Shown: piece after piece, positions 53,966 to 64,000 of the stretch
Numbering within the stretch: position 1 is the stretch's first letter
Layout: each line of letters opens with the position of its first letter
Origin: Paenibacillus alvei DSM 29
GTDB taxonomy: Bacteria; Bacillota; Bacilli; Paenibacillales; Paenibacillaceae
DNA length: 64,000 bases
Direction: 5' to 3'
NCBI RefSeq assembly: GCF_000293805.1
Contig: NZ_AMBZ01000009.1
Coordinates: 62,001 to 126,000, forward strand
The notes under the pieces: model-generated
Databases searched by the model: none
What the model was told of the DNA's origin: nothing
The model's input: the letters and a program-made list of their open reading frames with translations, nothing else
Program-made: the position numbers and the translations under genes

Positions 53966-54781
53966 TTAGCATGTTCCCTCAAACGGAACGCACATGTTGG
54001 CATTGGGGCAAAAACCTGGATTGTTGCTGCATAACATCTCGGCGAAAACAGGGCTCTTCTTGCTGAGGGATGTAAAGTAACATGCAATGTTGTCATTTCG
54101 GGTAACCGTATTCAGTTGAAATGCGAGCGGGTACTTGGTTTTGACATGCTGATATCGTATCCCCTGCTTCGTAAACGGAGGCGGATAATGCCGAGCAGGA
54201 AACGTGGGAAATGAATCGTGTATATTCACAATCCGAACCTTATTGGCAACCACGCTGTTGAACCGGCTGGCAAAGCGCGGGTCTCCAATACGAGGACTGC
54301 CGTACGTATATACGATAGGGTTCTTAAACTTCGTGTTTACGGCAATGTCTAAAGCGGCTAACGTAGCCAAAGCTCCACCATAGTTGTGGCCGGTAATATA
54401 TAGTTTCTTTGTCGCAGACAGATCATTCAGTTTTTCGATTAGTTTTGTTCTGGTTGATTGATAAATACAGGTGAATCCACGAGAGGTCTTCCCCGCATTT
54501 GGAACGAATGGATACTGTACTTGAAGGATGTCATACGCTGCTAACAAATCTGCCGGATAGGCAGCATACCCTCTGAAAGCGATAATGATTTGATCTGAGG
54601 ACTCTGCAATAAAACCAAACACGATTTCTGTAGGATTCTCAACATTTGCGAATGCATGAATCGTATAGACAAGCTTATATTCCGATGGCAAGACAAGTGT
54701 TCCTTCTAAGTACAATGGATACGTCTGATAGCACATAGCAGCAAGCAAGATTGCTGTCTTGCTATGAAAAGAAGATCCCAT
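53966..54781 (-). CDS. Class 3 lipase paralogue lacking the catalytic serine
   Basis: A 271-residue paralogue of the neighbour at 53077, similar over the whole length. The oxyanion segment IIAFRGYAAYPADLLAAYDI, the Asp (NIHDSFPTFPARHYP) and the His (RYQHVKTKYPLAFQLNT) are kept, and the same Cys-rich ending (MCVPFEGTC). The nucleophile elbow reads YITGHNYGGALATLAALD: the Ser of G-H-S-L-G is replaced by Asn. Lipase activity is therefore not expected. It starts 52 bases upstream of a GAGG-containing junction and is probably co-transcribed with the active-looking copy. It may act as a binding partner, chaperone or lipid sensor. Confidence 0.85.
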   Translation of the reverse strand: MGSSFHSKTAILLAAMCYQTYPLYLEGTLVLPSEYKLVYTIHAFANVENPTEIVFGFIAESSDQIIIAFRGYAAYPADLLAAYDILQVQYPFVPNAGKTSRGFTCIYQSTRTKLIEKLNDLSATKKLYITGHNYGGALATLAALDIAVNTKFKNPIVYTYGSPRIGDPRFASRFNSVVANKVRIVNIHDSFPTFPARHYPPPFTKQGIRYQHVKTKYPLAFQLNTVTRNDNIACYFTSLSKKSPVFAEMLCSNNPGFCPNANMCVPFEGTC

Positions 54782-55100
54782 ATTAATAATTCCTCTCTTA
54801 TGTCCAAGTCGATCAGTTGCTTATGAGCATGGTATTCTTAACAGGGTTAACAACTACGGCTCTCCCCTGTTCTAAGTATATGCCTAGAGACATGATATGG
54901 TGTTTTATTTACGTATTCCTGTCGCCACCTCACTCTATTTACATTCACGGGAAATAATACAGCCAGCCGCAGATTGATTATCGACGACTGGCTATTTGCA
55001 ATTGAAAAATAATATAAGATTTTATTTCATTACATCATGCGTTGTTGAATTTCACTCGCGAGAAGCCAATGTTTCAGGGATAAGCCGCATGGCTTCATTT
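54782..55100. other. Intergenic with terminator at 54961-54993
   Basis: On the minus strand AGCCAGTCG/CGGCTGGCT (9-bp stem, one G-U pair) is followed by a T-rich tail; it closes the ABC transporter operon. The rest is featureless. Confidence 0.65.
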
Positions 55101-57691
55101 TTATATATTCTCCTGCTTCAATGCATCGATAATGTTCTCTTTCTTTACCTTGGCACTGGAATATAACATGGCCGAACCGACGATGATAAATACGGCAGCA
55201 ATGACCGAGAGAATACTCACCCAAGAAAAAGACAACTCAAAATGAAAGCGTTGCGACAATGCGCTATGAATGAGATACATGACGACGAAGCTTAGAGGAA
55301 GGCCGAACAAGAGCGATTTCACTCCATAAAAAATGCTTTCGTAGTTCATCATTTTCGCAAAGCCCTTAGGTGTCATACCAACTGATTTCAGCATCGCGAA
55401 TTCCCGCTTCCGAAGCGATATGCTCGTCGAGATTGTATTGAAGATGTTGGCGATAGAAATAGCTGAAATCAATATGATAAAGCCGTACGAGAATACAGAC
55501 ATGATCAAAATTCTTTGTTCTTCCACGGCTCTGGACTGGTATTCATTCAAAAAGGACAGATTAGAATCTCTGAATTCTTCAATCTCCTGCTGTGTCTTCA
55601 AAGGATCTTTGCTTTTTAAAAATAATTGAGACTGACCGTATGCCCCAATCTTTTCATCAATGAGTCGCTCCAAGACACGTTTTGATACGACAATATCTAA
55701 CTCGCCTACTGCTGATGAACGTATCCCCATAGGCAATTGATCCGTCTTCGCAGCGATGGTTACCTCTTTTAAATCTGTTTCTTTATTTGTTTCTTCGCTT
55801 ATATAGCTCAACTGGAGACTTTGACCGATTTTTGCATGAATATTCTTCGTTTGCACAAATTTATTGGTCGCCTCGTCCTTATATTGAATCGTATCCACCA
55901 CGATCGCGGCGGGATGATCTGGATTCATCAGTTGTTCGACATTTGCGCCAACCGCTTTGGCATAGGCTTGCAAGCTCGAATCGTTCATGGCATTAATATT
56001 TATGTCATAAAGGTATTTCCCTTCCTTCAGTACACTCCTATCCTTCTTGACCGCTTCTTGCAGCTCATTGGCGATTGCAGCTTCTCCGATCCAGGCGTTA
56101 ACCCTGTACATTTCCGTCACATTGTATTCGGTCACACCGTCAAGGGATACAATCGATTGAACCGTCGTATCGTCCATTTGATTCCCATTGTTGTACCAGA
56201 TGTGAATGTCGTAATTAACACCTTCAAGTGAGAGTGCTAGAGATTGCTTGAGATTGGCGGTATAAAATGACACCGTTAAAAACAGGACGATGCTGATTAT
56301 GATTGAAAATACGGTGGCATGGTATCTTCGTTTATTTCGTTTTATATTTTTCAATCCGATCTCGGCTTCGATGCCGAATAGCTTGCGCATGAGCTTCGAC
56401 GTTTTTACGGCTCTCCTTGTAAGTTTCACATCGGCAGTTTGGCGAATTGCGTCAATAGCAGAGATCTTGGAAGCTTTTATTGCCGGGACAAATGTCGAAA
56501 TGAAAATCGTCAACATCGAAACAACGCAGGCAATCAGGAGCGACATTGGCGTGATGATGAGTGTTAATTTTTCCGTAGTCACAAGTGCCCCTTGCATGAT
56601 GGGATTGATGAACAAGAAGGTTATCCCTATCCCGGCAAGACCGCAGAGGATCCCGATGGGAATGCTGATTGCTCCTATGATGACACCTTCAAAGAACACC
56701 GAATTCCGCTTCTGCCGCTTGGTCGCCCCGACGCTTGCAAGCATCCCTAGATGACGGGAACGCTCTGAGACGGATATCGCAAATGCATTGTAGATCAACG
56801 AGATCGAGCCGATGATGATGACCGCCATAATGATAACTGATAAAGAAATCAACATGCTGCTAGAGGCTTTGTTTTTCGACAAGCCATAATAGTGAAGCAA
56901 CTCGTGATTATATAGGACGTTCTCGATGTTGTTGCTATTCGCCAGCTGTTCTGCATGCTCAAACAAAGAACGATCAACGGTTTTCAGGACAACTGCCGCA
57001 TTGACTCGATCTGTTGCCTTTATACTGGTTTCATCGATATAGCTTATGATGGTATGTCCAGGCGCCCATGCCGGTTCCATGACGGGACGTTTGATGCAGC
57101 CTACCACCGTGTATTCCTTATTCGTGATTAGCTGTAAGGATTCAGTCAATTTTCCATTTTCATATCGCAACATCTCTGATTGATCCAGCGGTTTCTCGTT
57201 GCCCTTCTCGAATCGTTCGCCGACTGACAAGGTTAAGTGGTCGCCAATTTTATAGTTGACCTTTTCGTTCTTCACGATGGCTTCCGATATCACGACCTCC
57301 TTGTCTGTTTGAGGCAGTCGTCCCTTGCTCAACTGAATGGGAAAATGCGTGAAACCCTGTGCATTATACGCCTGGATAAATAAATAGGGCTTACTTGAGT
57401 TTTGTTTCCCTACTAACGGAGCATAGCCGAGATCTTGGGTGATCGTGACGACTTTGGTTGCATCATCGTTCTGAATGGCTTCAAGCTGTTCTTTGCTTAC
57501 ATTTTGATAAAGGACATGCCATTCTCCACCATCTGCGATGGTTTGCCTTTTCATGAGATCCAAAAAGAAAAGCCAAGCGTTGCCACAGCCGTCACCATAG
57601 CAACCGAAATGATGACGCCTATGATCGTGACCAGTGTACGCCGTTTATTTTGCATCAAATGTCTGATCGTGAGTGTATTGACGATATTCAT
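55101..57691 (-). CDS. ABC transporter permease, FtsX/MacB-like, frame broken near the N-terminus
   Basis: About 863 residues with two FtsX domains and eight membrane helices. A helix near the N-terminus (RRTLVTIIGVIISVAMVTAV) precedes a 200-residue extracellular domain, a three-helix bundle, then a second such half. The body is intact, but the first 42 residues lie in another frame. Adding one T at 57562-57566 (A run on the plus strand) joins G-F-S-F-L-D-L-M-K-R-Q-T-I-A. ATG 57691 overlaps the ATPase stop by four bases. Such permeases export or detach lipids, peptides or antibiotics; with the two-component system upstream it is likely an antibiotic or cell-envelope stress transporter. Confidence 0.8.
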
Positions 57692-58371
57692 GGGCGGATC
57701 ACCTCGTCCTTGGCAATCCTTCCGTCTTCAATGGAAATGATCCTATCGGCCTGCAAGGCGATTCGTTCGTCGTGTGTAATCACGATCAACGTCTGCTGAT
57801 AGGCCTTATTTAACATCTTTAACAAGTCAACGATCTCACTGCTATTTTTGCTGTCTAAATTCCCCGTTGGCTCATCTGCAAGCATGATCGCAGGATTGCT
57901 AATGAGTGCTCTGCCGATCGAGACCCTTTGCTGTTGTCCGCCAGATAGCTGGTTAGGCAGGTGGTTTAGCCGATGCTTTAAATTCAATGTCCCAACAAGC
58001 ACGTCCAATTGCTTTTTGTCTACCTTTTGTTTATCCAGCAAAAGCGGCAGCGTCATATTCTCTTCCACGGTCAGGACGGGAATGAGATTGAAAAACTGAT
58101 AAATCAGGCCGATTTGCCTCCGCCGAAAGATGGCCAGCTGCGTTTCGTCCAAGGCATACATGTCTGTATCCTCAACGAACACTTTGCCGCTAGTCGGCCG
58201 ATCCACACCCCCCAGCAGATGCAGAAGTGTCGATTTTCCCGACCCAGAGGGTCCAATAATCGCGACGAATTCCCCTTTCCGCACGGAAAAAGATACATCA
58301 TCAAGTGCTGTGACTGCCGATTCGCCTTTCCCATATTGTTTAGACAGATGGTCGATTCGTAAAATTTCCAT
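57688..58371 (-). CDS. ABC transporter ATP-binding protein
   Basis: A 227-residue ATPase of the MacB/LolD/SalX group. Walker A is GPSGSGKST, the Q-loop lies near LIYQFFNLIPVLTVEEN, the signature is QLSGGQQQRVSIGRALI, Walker B is IMLADEPTGNLD, and the H-loop is VITHDERIALQADR. It powers the FtsX-type permease encoded directly downstream (overlap of four bases). It lies 94 bases after the histidine kinase gene in the same direction. The GVDRPTSGKVFVEDTDM segment is typical of this subfamily. Confidence 0.95.
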   Translation of the reverse strand: MEILRIDHLSKQYGKGESAVTALDDVSFSVRKGEFVAIIGPSGSGKSTLLHLLGGVDRPTSGKVFVEDTDMYALDETQLAIFRRRQIGLIYQFFNLIPVLTVEENMTLPLLLDKQKVDKKQLDVLVGTLNLKHRLNHLPNQLSGGQQQRVSIGRALISNPAIMLADEPTGNLDSKNSSEIVDLLKMLNKAYQQTLIVITHDERIALQADRIISIEDGRIAKDEVIRP

Positions 58372-58465
58372 GTTATAACCTCCATAGCGTTGCTGATGGA
58401 TATCATTTTATCTGTCCAACATGACTATCCAGTGACTGTGAAAGTGACGATTTAGTCACTTTCGG

Positions 58466-59467
58466 TTAAATGACCTGCTTATAAATTTTAATCCGAAACG
58501 CAGTACCGTTTTTACCGTCGCTCATCACATCGATCACTCCGCTCTGGCTTGCGATAATACTATGAGCCATAGCTAGACCGATGCCGATACTCCCCTCTCC
58601 TGCATGCTTCCCTCTATAAAACCGTTTAAAAATGTACGGCAAATCTTCTTTCGGGATGCCCTTGCCGTTATCGGCAATGATAATTTCCGTGAATAGCGCA
58701 TTTTCTGTAAATGAAATGGCGATTGCTCCGCCTTCCTGCGTATGCTCGACTCCATTTTTCAAAATATTAATGACCGCTTCACATGTCCAATTGAAATCAC
58801 CAATAAATGAGACGTTGTCATCTCCGTTGATCGTAACCGTCTGTTCCTTAATATCCATCGGAATCAGGACGGGTTCTAACGCCTTCTGGATCAGTTGTTT
58901 GACCAATATTGGCTCTTTTTTGAATAGAATTGTTTTGGCATCAATTTTTGATAGCTTTAGAAGTGACGATACAAGCCAATCAATCCGTTCCAACTGAATC
59001 CGAATATTGTGGGTGAATTCCATTCTTTTGACTGGCGGCAGATCAGCGCTGCTTAACAAATCCGCCATTACCGTCATAGAGGTAAGCGGCGTTTTGAGCT
59101 GATGCGAAATATCTGAAATGGCGTCCGTCAATTGCATTTTGTCTCGCTGCAGCAGCGATCGCTGCTCGGATAGCATAAGTGTCACTTTGTATATGTCATT
59201 TTTTAAAATGCTGAGCTCGCCTTCTTGGTTATCGCGTACGTCGAGCGAATCATTGCCGCTGCTGATTTCGCGCAAATAGACAGAAAGCTTCTCAAGCTCG
59301 CGGTATCTCCATCTTGTAAATACCAAGCAGCTTCCCATAAGCAGAAGTGAATGGATGACAACAAGTGCTAATGAAGCAGGCGATAAAAAAGCGGCGGCAG
59401 CGATCGCTGCTGCGCTGATTGTGCCCATGACTGCCAATAGGAGTTGTATTTCTCGATTGCGGAGCAT
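58466..59467 (-). CDS. Sensor histidine kinase with short extracellular loop
   Basis: A 333-residue kinase with two adjacent N-terminal helices (LLLAVMGTISAAAIAAAAFL and LALVVIHSLLLMGSCLVF) separated by only a few residues, so an extracellular sensor domain is absent, as in BceS-type intramembrane-sensing kinases. A HAMP-like linker leads to the H-box ISDISHQLKTPLTSMTVMAD. The N-box region VINILKNGVEHTQEGG and ATP lid IADNGKGIPKEDLPYIFKRF follow. In BceRS systems the kinase senses antibiotic transport by the partner ABC permease, which would fit the next two genes. ATG 59467 follows the regulator's stop directly. Confidence 0.9.
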   Translation of the reverse strand: MLRNREIQLLLAVMGTISAAAIAAAAFLSPASLALVVIHSLLLMGSCLVFTRWRYRELEKLSVYLREISSGNDSLDVRDNQEGELSILKNDIYKVTLMLSEQRSLLQRDKMQLTDAISDISHQLKTPLTSMTVMADLLSSADLPPVKRMEFTHNIRIQLERIDWLVSSLLKLSKIDAKTILFKKEPILVKQLIQKALEPVLIPMDIKEQTVTINGDDNVSFIGDFNWTCEAVINILKNGVEHTQEGGAIAISFTENALFTEIIIADNGKGIPKEDLPYIFKRFYRGKHAGEGSIGIGLAMAHSIIASQSGVIDVMSDGKNGTAFRIKIYKQVI

Positions 59468-60151
59468 CTAATCACCAACCTTGTAGCCGAATCCGCGGAC
59501 CGTTTTAATCAACGTCGGTTGCTGCGGCTCATCCTCCAGCTTTTCCCGCAGTCTCTTGATATACACGGTTAGCGTATTATCGTTCACGAATTCGCCTGCC
59601 ACATCCCAAATCTGCTCCAAAAGCTGATTTCTCGTAAGAACCTGCCCGATATGATTGGCAAAGATCAGTAACAACCGGTATTCTAATGCGGTCAATAGGA
59701 TTTCAGCCCGCTCTTTGTACACTTTGCCTTCGAGCGTATTGATGCGTACATTTCCGATATCAATGATTGTTTTTGCATTGGATGGTTTATGGTATCTCCG
59801 CAACACAGACTTGATCCGTGACAGTAGCTCGCGAACTCGAAAAGGCTTCGTAATATAATCATCGGCTCCCATATCCAGCCCCATGACGACATTGACTTCA
59901 TCGTCAATTGCAGTTAAGAAGATAACCGGAATATCTTGCCGCTCCTTCACCATTTTACACAGTTCATATCCGCTTCCGTCTGGAAGCGACAAATCAAACA
60001 GGCATAACGCAAATTGATCAATTTCTTCACGAAGCATTTTCTTAGCCGATGCGACATCATGGCACAAAGCGGTATCAAAATGATCCTGCTGCAGTGAGTA
60101 TTCCAGTCCAGTCGCGATCGTTTTATCATCTTCCACAACTAATATTTTCAT
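59468..60151 (-). CDS. OmpR-family response regulator
   Basis: A 227-residue regulator. The receiver domain reads KILVVEDDKTIATGLEYSLQ with the acidic pair, LCLFDLSLPDGSGYELCKMV with the phospho-acceptor Asp, and ITKPFRVRELLSRIKSVLRR with the Lys. The C-terminal winged-helix domain (about 130-227) has LLTALEYRLLLIFANHIGQV and VKTVRGFGYKVGD. It is the first gene of the minus-strand unit regulator-kinase-ATPase-permease and should activate that unit. It is divergent from the synthetase gene at 60473. Confidence 0.95.
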   Translation of the reverse strand: MKILVVEDDKTIATGLEYSLQQDHFDTALCHDVASAKKMLREEIDQFALCLFDLSLPDGSGYELCKMVKERQDIPVIFLTAIDDEVNVVMGLDMGADDYITKPFRVRELLSRIKSVLRRYHKPSNAKTIIDIGNVRINTLEGKVYKERAEILLTALEYRLLLIFANHIGQVLTRNQLLEQIWDVAGEFVNDNTLTVYIKRLREKLEDEPQQPTLIKTVRGFGYKVGD

Positions 60152-60472
60152 TAATCGATCATCCTTACTCTATGATTAAATTCATTCTTTCATCTTGTTG
60201 TCGACGACATTATATACTCTATCATTTTCTGATGGGAAGAGGTTTCATGCTTAATTAGCAAGATTAATATTATGCTTAAGAAAAATTTATGTTTATTTTG
60301 ACATAAAAATTCAAATTACGACATAATCATTGATATACATTTTTTGTATCATAAACTAGAATAAGGGTTGTAAATGATGATAACCATTTCATGGTTTACA
60401 TTCAATTTACTGAAAAAGAAAGATTTCCGTCGTCGCAAAAGTCCCTTTTACTTTCACAAAGGAGGATATTCA
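60152..60472. other. Divergent control region
   Basis: 321 bases between the response regulator and the synthetase gene. AAAGGAGG at 60458-60465 serves the synthetase start. An AT-rich stretch with possible promoter elements lies at 60290-60360, but I cannot name one box pair with confidence. Confidence 0.5.
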
Positions 60473-63400
60473 ATGAACGAATCCAAATCTGCGCTAATTC
60501 AGGCAGTAAGAGACGTCCGCGAGAACCATGTACATGGAGTCACGCTCATTACAGGAGATCGGCAAGAACGGTTTTACAGTTACAAGCAAATCTTTGATAA
60601 TGCCCTTATGTATTTGCATACCTTGCAAGCTCACGGTATCCGTGCCGGCGACGAGCTTGTATTTCAATTGAACGACGACGAATCGGAGCACTTTATTTTT
60701 TGTTCTGGGCCTGCATACTCGGCGGAATCATTGCCGTACCTGTTTCGGTCGGCAGCAATGTGGAACATAAAAACAAGTTTTTTAAAATCTGGGATACACT
60801 CCAAAACCCCTATCTAGCGGCTTCTTCGCCTGTTGTGGAAAGATTGCGCACGCACGCCGCAGGTAACGGACAAAGATTGCGTGACATGGACATGATAGCC
60901 GATAAGACCGTGTATCTGGAAACGTTGAGAGGCTCCCTCCCCGCTCACGGAACGATTCATCAAGGCTCGTCCCGTTCGATCGCCTTTATTCAGTTCTCTT
61001 CCGGATCGACGGGCAATCCAAAAGGAGTCGTTGTGACCCATGAAAATGTATACATCAACACGCGAGCGATCAATAACCGGTTCGGGACAAGGGATGACGA
61101 CTCATTTTTGTCATGGATGCCGTTAACTCACGACCTGGGCCTAATCGTCTTCCATATCACCCCGCTCATCAAAGGCGTAAATCAATGTATTATGCCTACA
61201 TCCGTGTTTATACGAAGACCGACGCTTTGGTTCAAAAAATCAATGACCACAACATTACCATCACTTCTTCCCCTAATTTCGGATACAAATACTTTCTGAA
61301 AATGTTCAAGCCCGAGATTGCCGCCGAGTGGGATCTATCTAGACTGAGAATTATTTTAAATGGCGCTGAACCCATTTCGTCAGAGCTGTGCAATGAGTTT
61401 TTGGATCAGATGGCGCCGTTCGGATTGCAGCGGACAAGCATGAGGCCGGCTTACGGTCTGGCCGAGGCAACGGTTGCCGTCTCCATATCAGATGGCGACA
61501 CTGAATTTGCGCCTATCCACCTAGATCGCAGCTTGTTGAACATTGGTCAAGAGATTGCCATATCGGAGAAAGCCTCTGAACAAACACTTACCTTTGTCGA
61601 GGTTGGACATGCAGTTGATGACTGTGCAATCCGAATTTGCGATGATCATGATCGCATTCTACCAGATAAGGTAATCGGCCATATTCAAATACAAGGGAAA
61701 AATGTAACTGCCGGTTATTACAATAACCGGGAAACGACTGCTGACATGTTCACGGCGGATCGATGGGTCAGAACGGGAGATTTAGGCTTTTCCGTAGATG
61801 GAAGGCTGGTTATTACCGGACGTTACAAAGATATGATTATCGTGAACGGCCAGAATATTTATCCGCATGATATTGAACGGACAGCAGAAGAAGTCGCGGG
61901 CGTGGAATTAGGGAAAATCGCCGCCTGCGGCATATACAACAAAGATAGAGGCGAGGATGATATCGTCGTATTTGTCGTCAGCAAAAAAAAGATACGCACT
62001 TCGACTCGTTGTCCGAAAGTCTGGAAGACCATTTATTTCAGCGTGGAGGCTGGAAAATCGCGCGGGTAATACCGATTCGGCAAATGCCGAAAACGACAAG
62101 CGGTAAAGTGCAGAGGTACAAATTGGCCCAGAATTATGCCGCTTCACAGGTGGAGGGAAACAACCACAGGAGCCCTGCCCCTGCTTCGACAGAGCGAAAA
62201 TCTTCATGCCTGGAGCTGATCATGGCTTATTTGCATCATCATTGCAATGCCAAGACCAACCTGAGCAAACATGAATCTTTTGTCAGATTCGGCCTGGATT
62301 CGTTAGAAGCCGTCAGAATGATCGATCATGTTGCCGATCGGTTAAACATGGCACTGTCCCCTGCCTTGATCTGGGACTATCCGACGCCGAATAAGCTTGC
62401 ACAATACTTAGACACGATCGCAAGCGAGCCTTCCGTCCAAGAGCCAGATGCGGATCGCGGATCGATCGAGGATTCAATCGCTATCGTCGGCATGGAAGGG
62501 AAATTTCCTGGGGCGGACGGTATCGCGGCATATTGGGAGCTCTTGAAGGGCGGAAAAAGCGCGATTTCCGACATGAGCGACAAAAGGAAAACGTTGTGCG
62601 GCATAAATCCCGAATTTCGCATGTTCGGAGGATTTCTAGAGGGCATCGAACTATTCGACAGTGAATTCTTCGCCATCTCCCCAAGAGAGGCGGCATGCAT
62701 GGATCCCCAACAACGGCTGTTGCTGGAGGTGACATGGAAAGCATTTGAAAATGCCAACATCAATCCGGCTCATCTCAAGGGCGGTGCAACAGGCGTATTT
62801 ATAGGGGCCAGTTCCACCGATTATCTCTATCTGCCAAAACCAAGCGAAACGAATGCGAAAGAGCCGTATCATGTGTCGGGCGGAGCATTGAGCATAATCG
62901 CCAATCGGATTTCGTATTTTTATGATTTCCAGGGTCCGAGCATGTGTATCGATTCTGCTTGCTCGTCGTCATTAGTAGCCATTCATTATGCATGCCAAAG
63001 CCTGCTGAACGGGGAATGCGATGCGGCTGTTGCCGGAGGGGTAAACCTATTGCTTTCCGCTAGCATCACGGAAGGATTGCAGGAAGCTAAAATGCTGTCA
63101 GAGGACGGGACATGCAAGACGTTCGACGACAGGGCCAATGGTTATGTCCGCGGAGAAGGCTGCGGGGTCGTTATCTTAAAGCGTTTGAGGGACGCGATTG
63201 CAGCCGGAGACCGGATTGACGCTGTCATTAAAGGAACGGCCGTTAATCAAGACGGACGCAGCAACGGCTTAACCGCGCCTAACGGAATTGCACAAAGACA
63301 AGTGATACGCAAAGCAATCGAGCAGGCACAGATGAAACCTGCGGACATCGGCTATGTAGAGGCTCATGGCACCGGTACCCCTCTGGGCGATCCCATCGAA

Positions 63401-64000
63401 GCAGAAGCAATTAAAGAGATTTATGGTTGTCCGTCTGCCGGGTACAGCGGCGACGTCTGCTACCTCGGTTCCGTCAAAACGAATATCGGACATCTTGAAG
63501 CTGCTGCCGGCATTGCCGGACTGATCAAAACGGTGCTGGCGATTCAGCACGGCGAAATTCCTGCCCATTTACACATGACCAAGCTAAATCGATACATTAG
63601 TCTCGATCATTCCCGCCTCCGCATCCCTGTTGAAACGGAAAGCTGGATCAAGCCTGTAAAAGCGGCCGGGGTCAGCTCGTTCGGATTTGGCGGTACGAAT
63701 GCACACATTATTGTGCAAGAGGCGCCTGCCCGTGCCGACAAGCGACCTGACAATGCCATGAAATCGAGAGCGCATCTGTTGACATTATCATCCCCTACTC
63801 TTAAAGGACTGGGTAGACTTGCTTCCACATACGATTCCTATTTACAGCATGCATCCTCGGAGCAATTAAACACTATCTGCGGAACGGCCAATACACGCCG
63901 AACAGCATTCCTGCACAGAGCTTCATTTGTTGGCGGCACACGAAAAGAGATACAAGAGAAAGTCCGGAGCTTCTCCGTTCGCGAGGTCGACGGCATTGCA
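60473..64000 (+). CDS. FAAL-ACP-KS lipopeptide/polyketide synthetase, 5' part, frame broken three times
   Basis: Start of a large assembly-line enzyme that runs off the window. Domains in order: fatty-acyl-AMP ligase (about 1-590; FIQFSSGSTGNPKGVVVTHE, MPLTHDLGLI, ITSSPNFGYKYFLK, RWVRTGDLGFSVDG), acyl carrier protein (FGLDSLEAVRM, Ser at about 609) and ketosynthase (from about 668; DSACSSSLVA with the active Cys at about 830, EAHGTGTPLGDPIE and KTNIGHLEAAAG with the two His), then the post-KS linker. This is the loading-plus-extension start of iturin/mycosubtilin-type synthetases (MycA/ItuA). The FAAL part is split in three places, each cured by one added base in a run: T at 60696-60701, A at 61234-61239, A at 61983-61990. 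From 61991 the frame is open to the edge. Confidence 0.85.

Noticed and set aside
55787..56754. Long plus-strand frames opposite the ABC permease
   Set aside because: Antisense of an FtsX-type gene; composition mirrors the permease codons.
1..64000. tRNA, rRNA or CRISPR arrays
   Set aside because: I looked for T-loop (GGTTCRANYCC)-type patterns with matching acceptor stems and for regular short repeats and found none that hold up.

Overview
The window looks like chromosomal DNA of a Paenibacillus-like, endospore-forming Firmicute. The evidence is a gerA/gerB/gerC-type germinant receptor operon, strong AGGAGG ribosome binding sites, frequent TTG and GTG starts, MerR/AraC/DUF-type genes typical of Paenibacillaceae, and a fatty-acyl-AMP-ligase/ketosynthase lipopeptide-type synthetase. 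The organism assignment is inference; there is no rRNA, tRNA or CRISPR array in the window.

Layout. 0-2.6 kb: end of a sugar ABC permease gene, a membrane-fusion (HlyD-like) adaptor, and a yybP-ykoY (manganese) riboswitch candidate with terminator before a small zinc-ribbon gene. 2.9-9.1 kb: a secreted M60-type metalloprotease, a GNAT acetyltransferase, then a marR-doxX-DUF981 cassette lying between two direct copies of a chitinase 3' end, with a kinase remnant beside it. 9.3-24.8 kb: an orphan eutQ-like cupin gene, an AraC-type regulator fused to a GH39-like domain that seems to lack both catalytic glutamates, an M20 amidohydrolase plus MFS transporter, a flavin monooxygenase plus EamA exporter, a glycerophosphodiesterase, rpiA, a nuclease/phosphatase-family gene, and a DUF2975/XRE pair. 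24.8-32 kb: a decayed region with fragments of kinases and an S9 peptidase, a secreted hydrolase, a lipoprotein plus Ser/Thr-rich secreted protein pair, and an IS4-family element that has cut off the response-regulator gene of a CitA/CitB-like two-component system. 34-45 kb: a DJ-1/Lrp divergent pair and then about 10 kb of SMI1/KNR4, DUF1963, DUF4375, DUF4274 and related genes, a set normally seen as immunity genes of polymorphic toxins, with no toxin visible. 45-50 kb: gerA-gerB-gerC and three small genes. 50.5-55 kb: a MerR-GNAT-hydrolase operon and two tandem class 3 lipase-like genes, one with its catalytic serine replaced. 55-60 kb: a two-component system plus ABC transporter operon, transcribed away from a large FAAL-ACP-KS gene that runs off the right edge.

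Data quality matters for reading this annotation. At least eleven reading-frame breaks fall exactly in mononucleotide runs, and adding or removing one base at each restores a conserved protein. This pattern suggests uncorrected homopolymer sequencing errors, although two of the breaks also sit on the classical A AAA AAG slippage heptamer in the correct phase. Where a break occurs I give the coordinates of the whole restored gene and state the break. Separately, gerA carries an in-frame stop codon that is not a homopolymer error.
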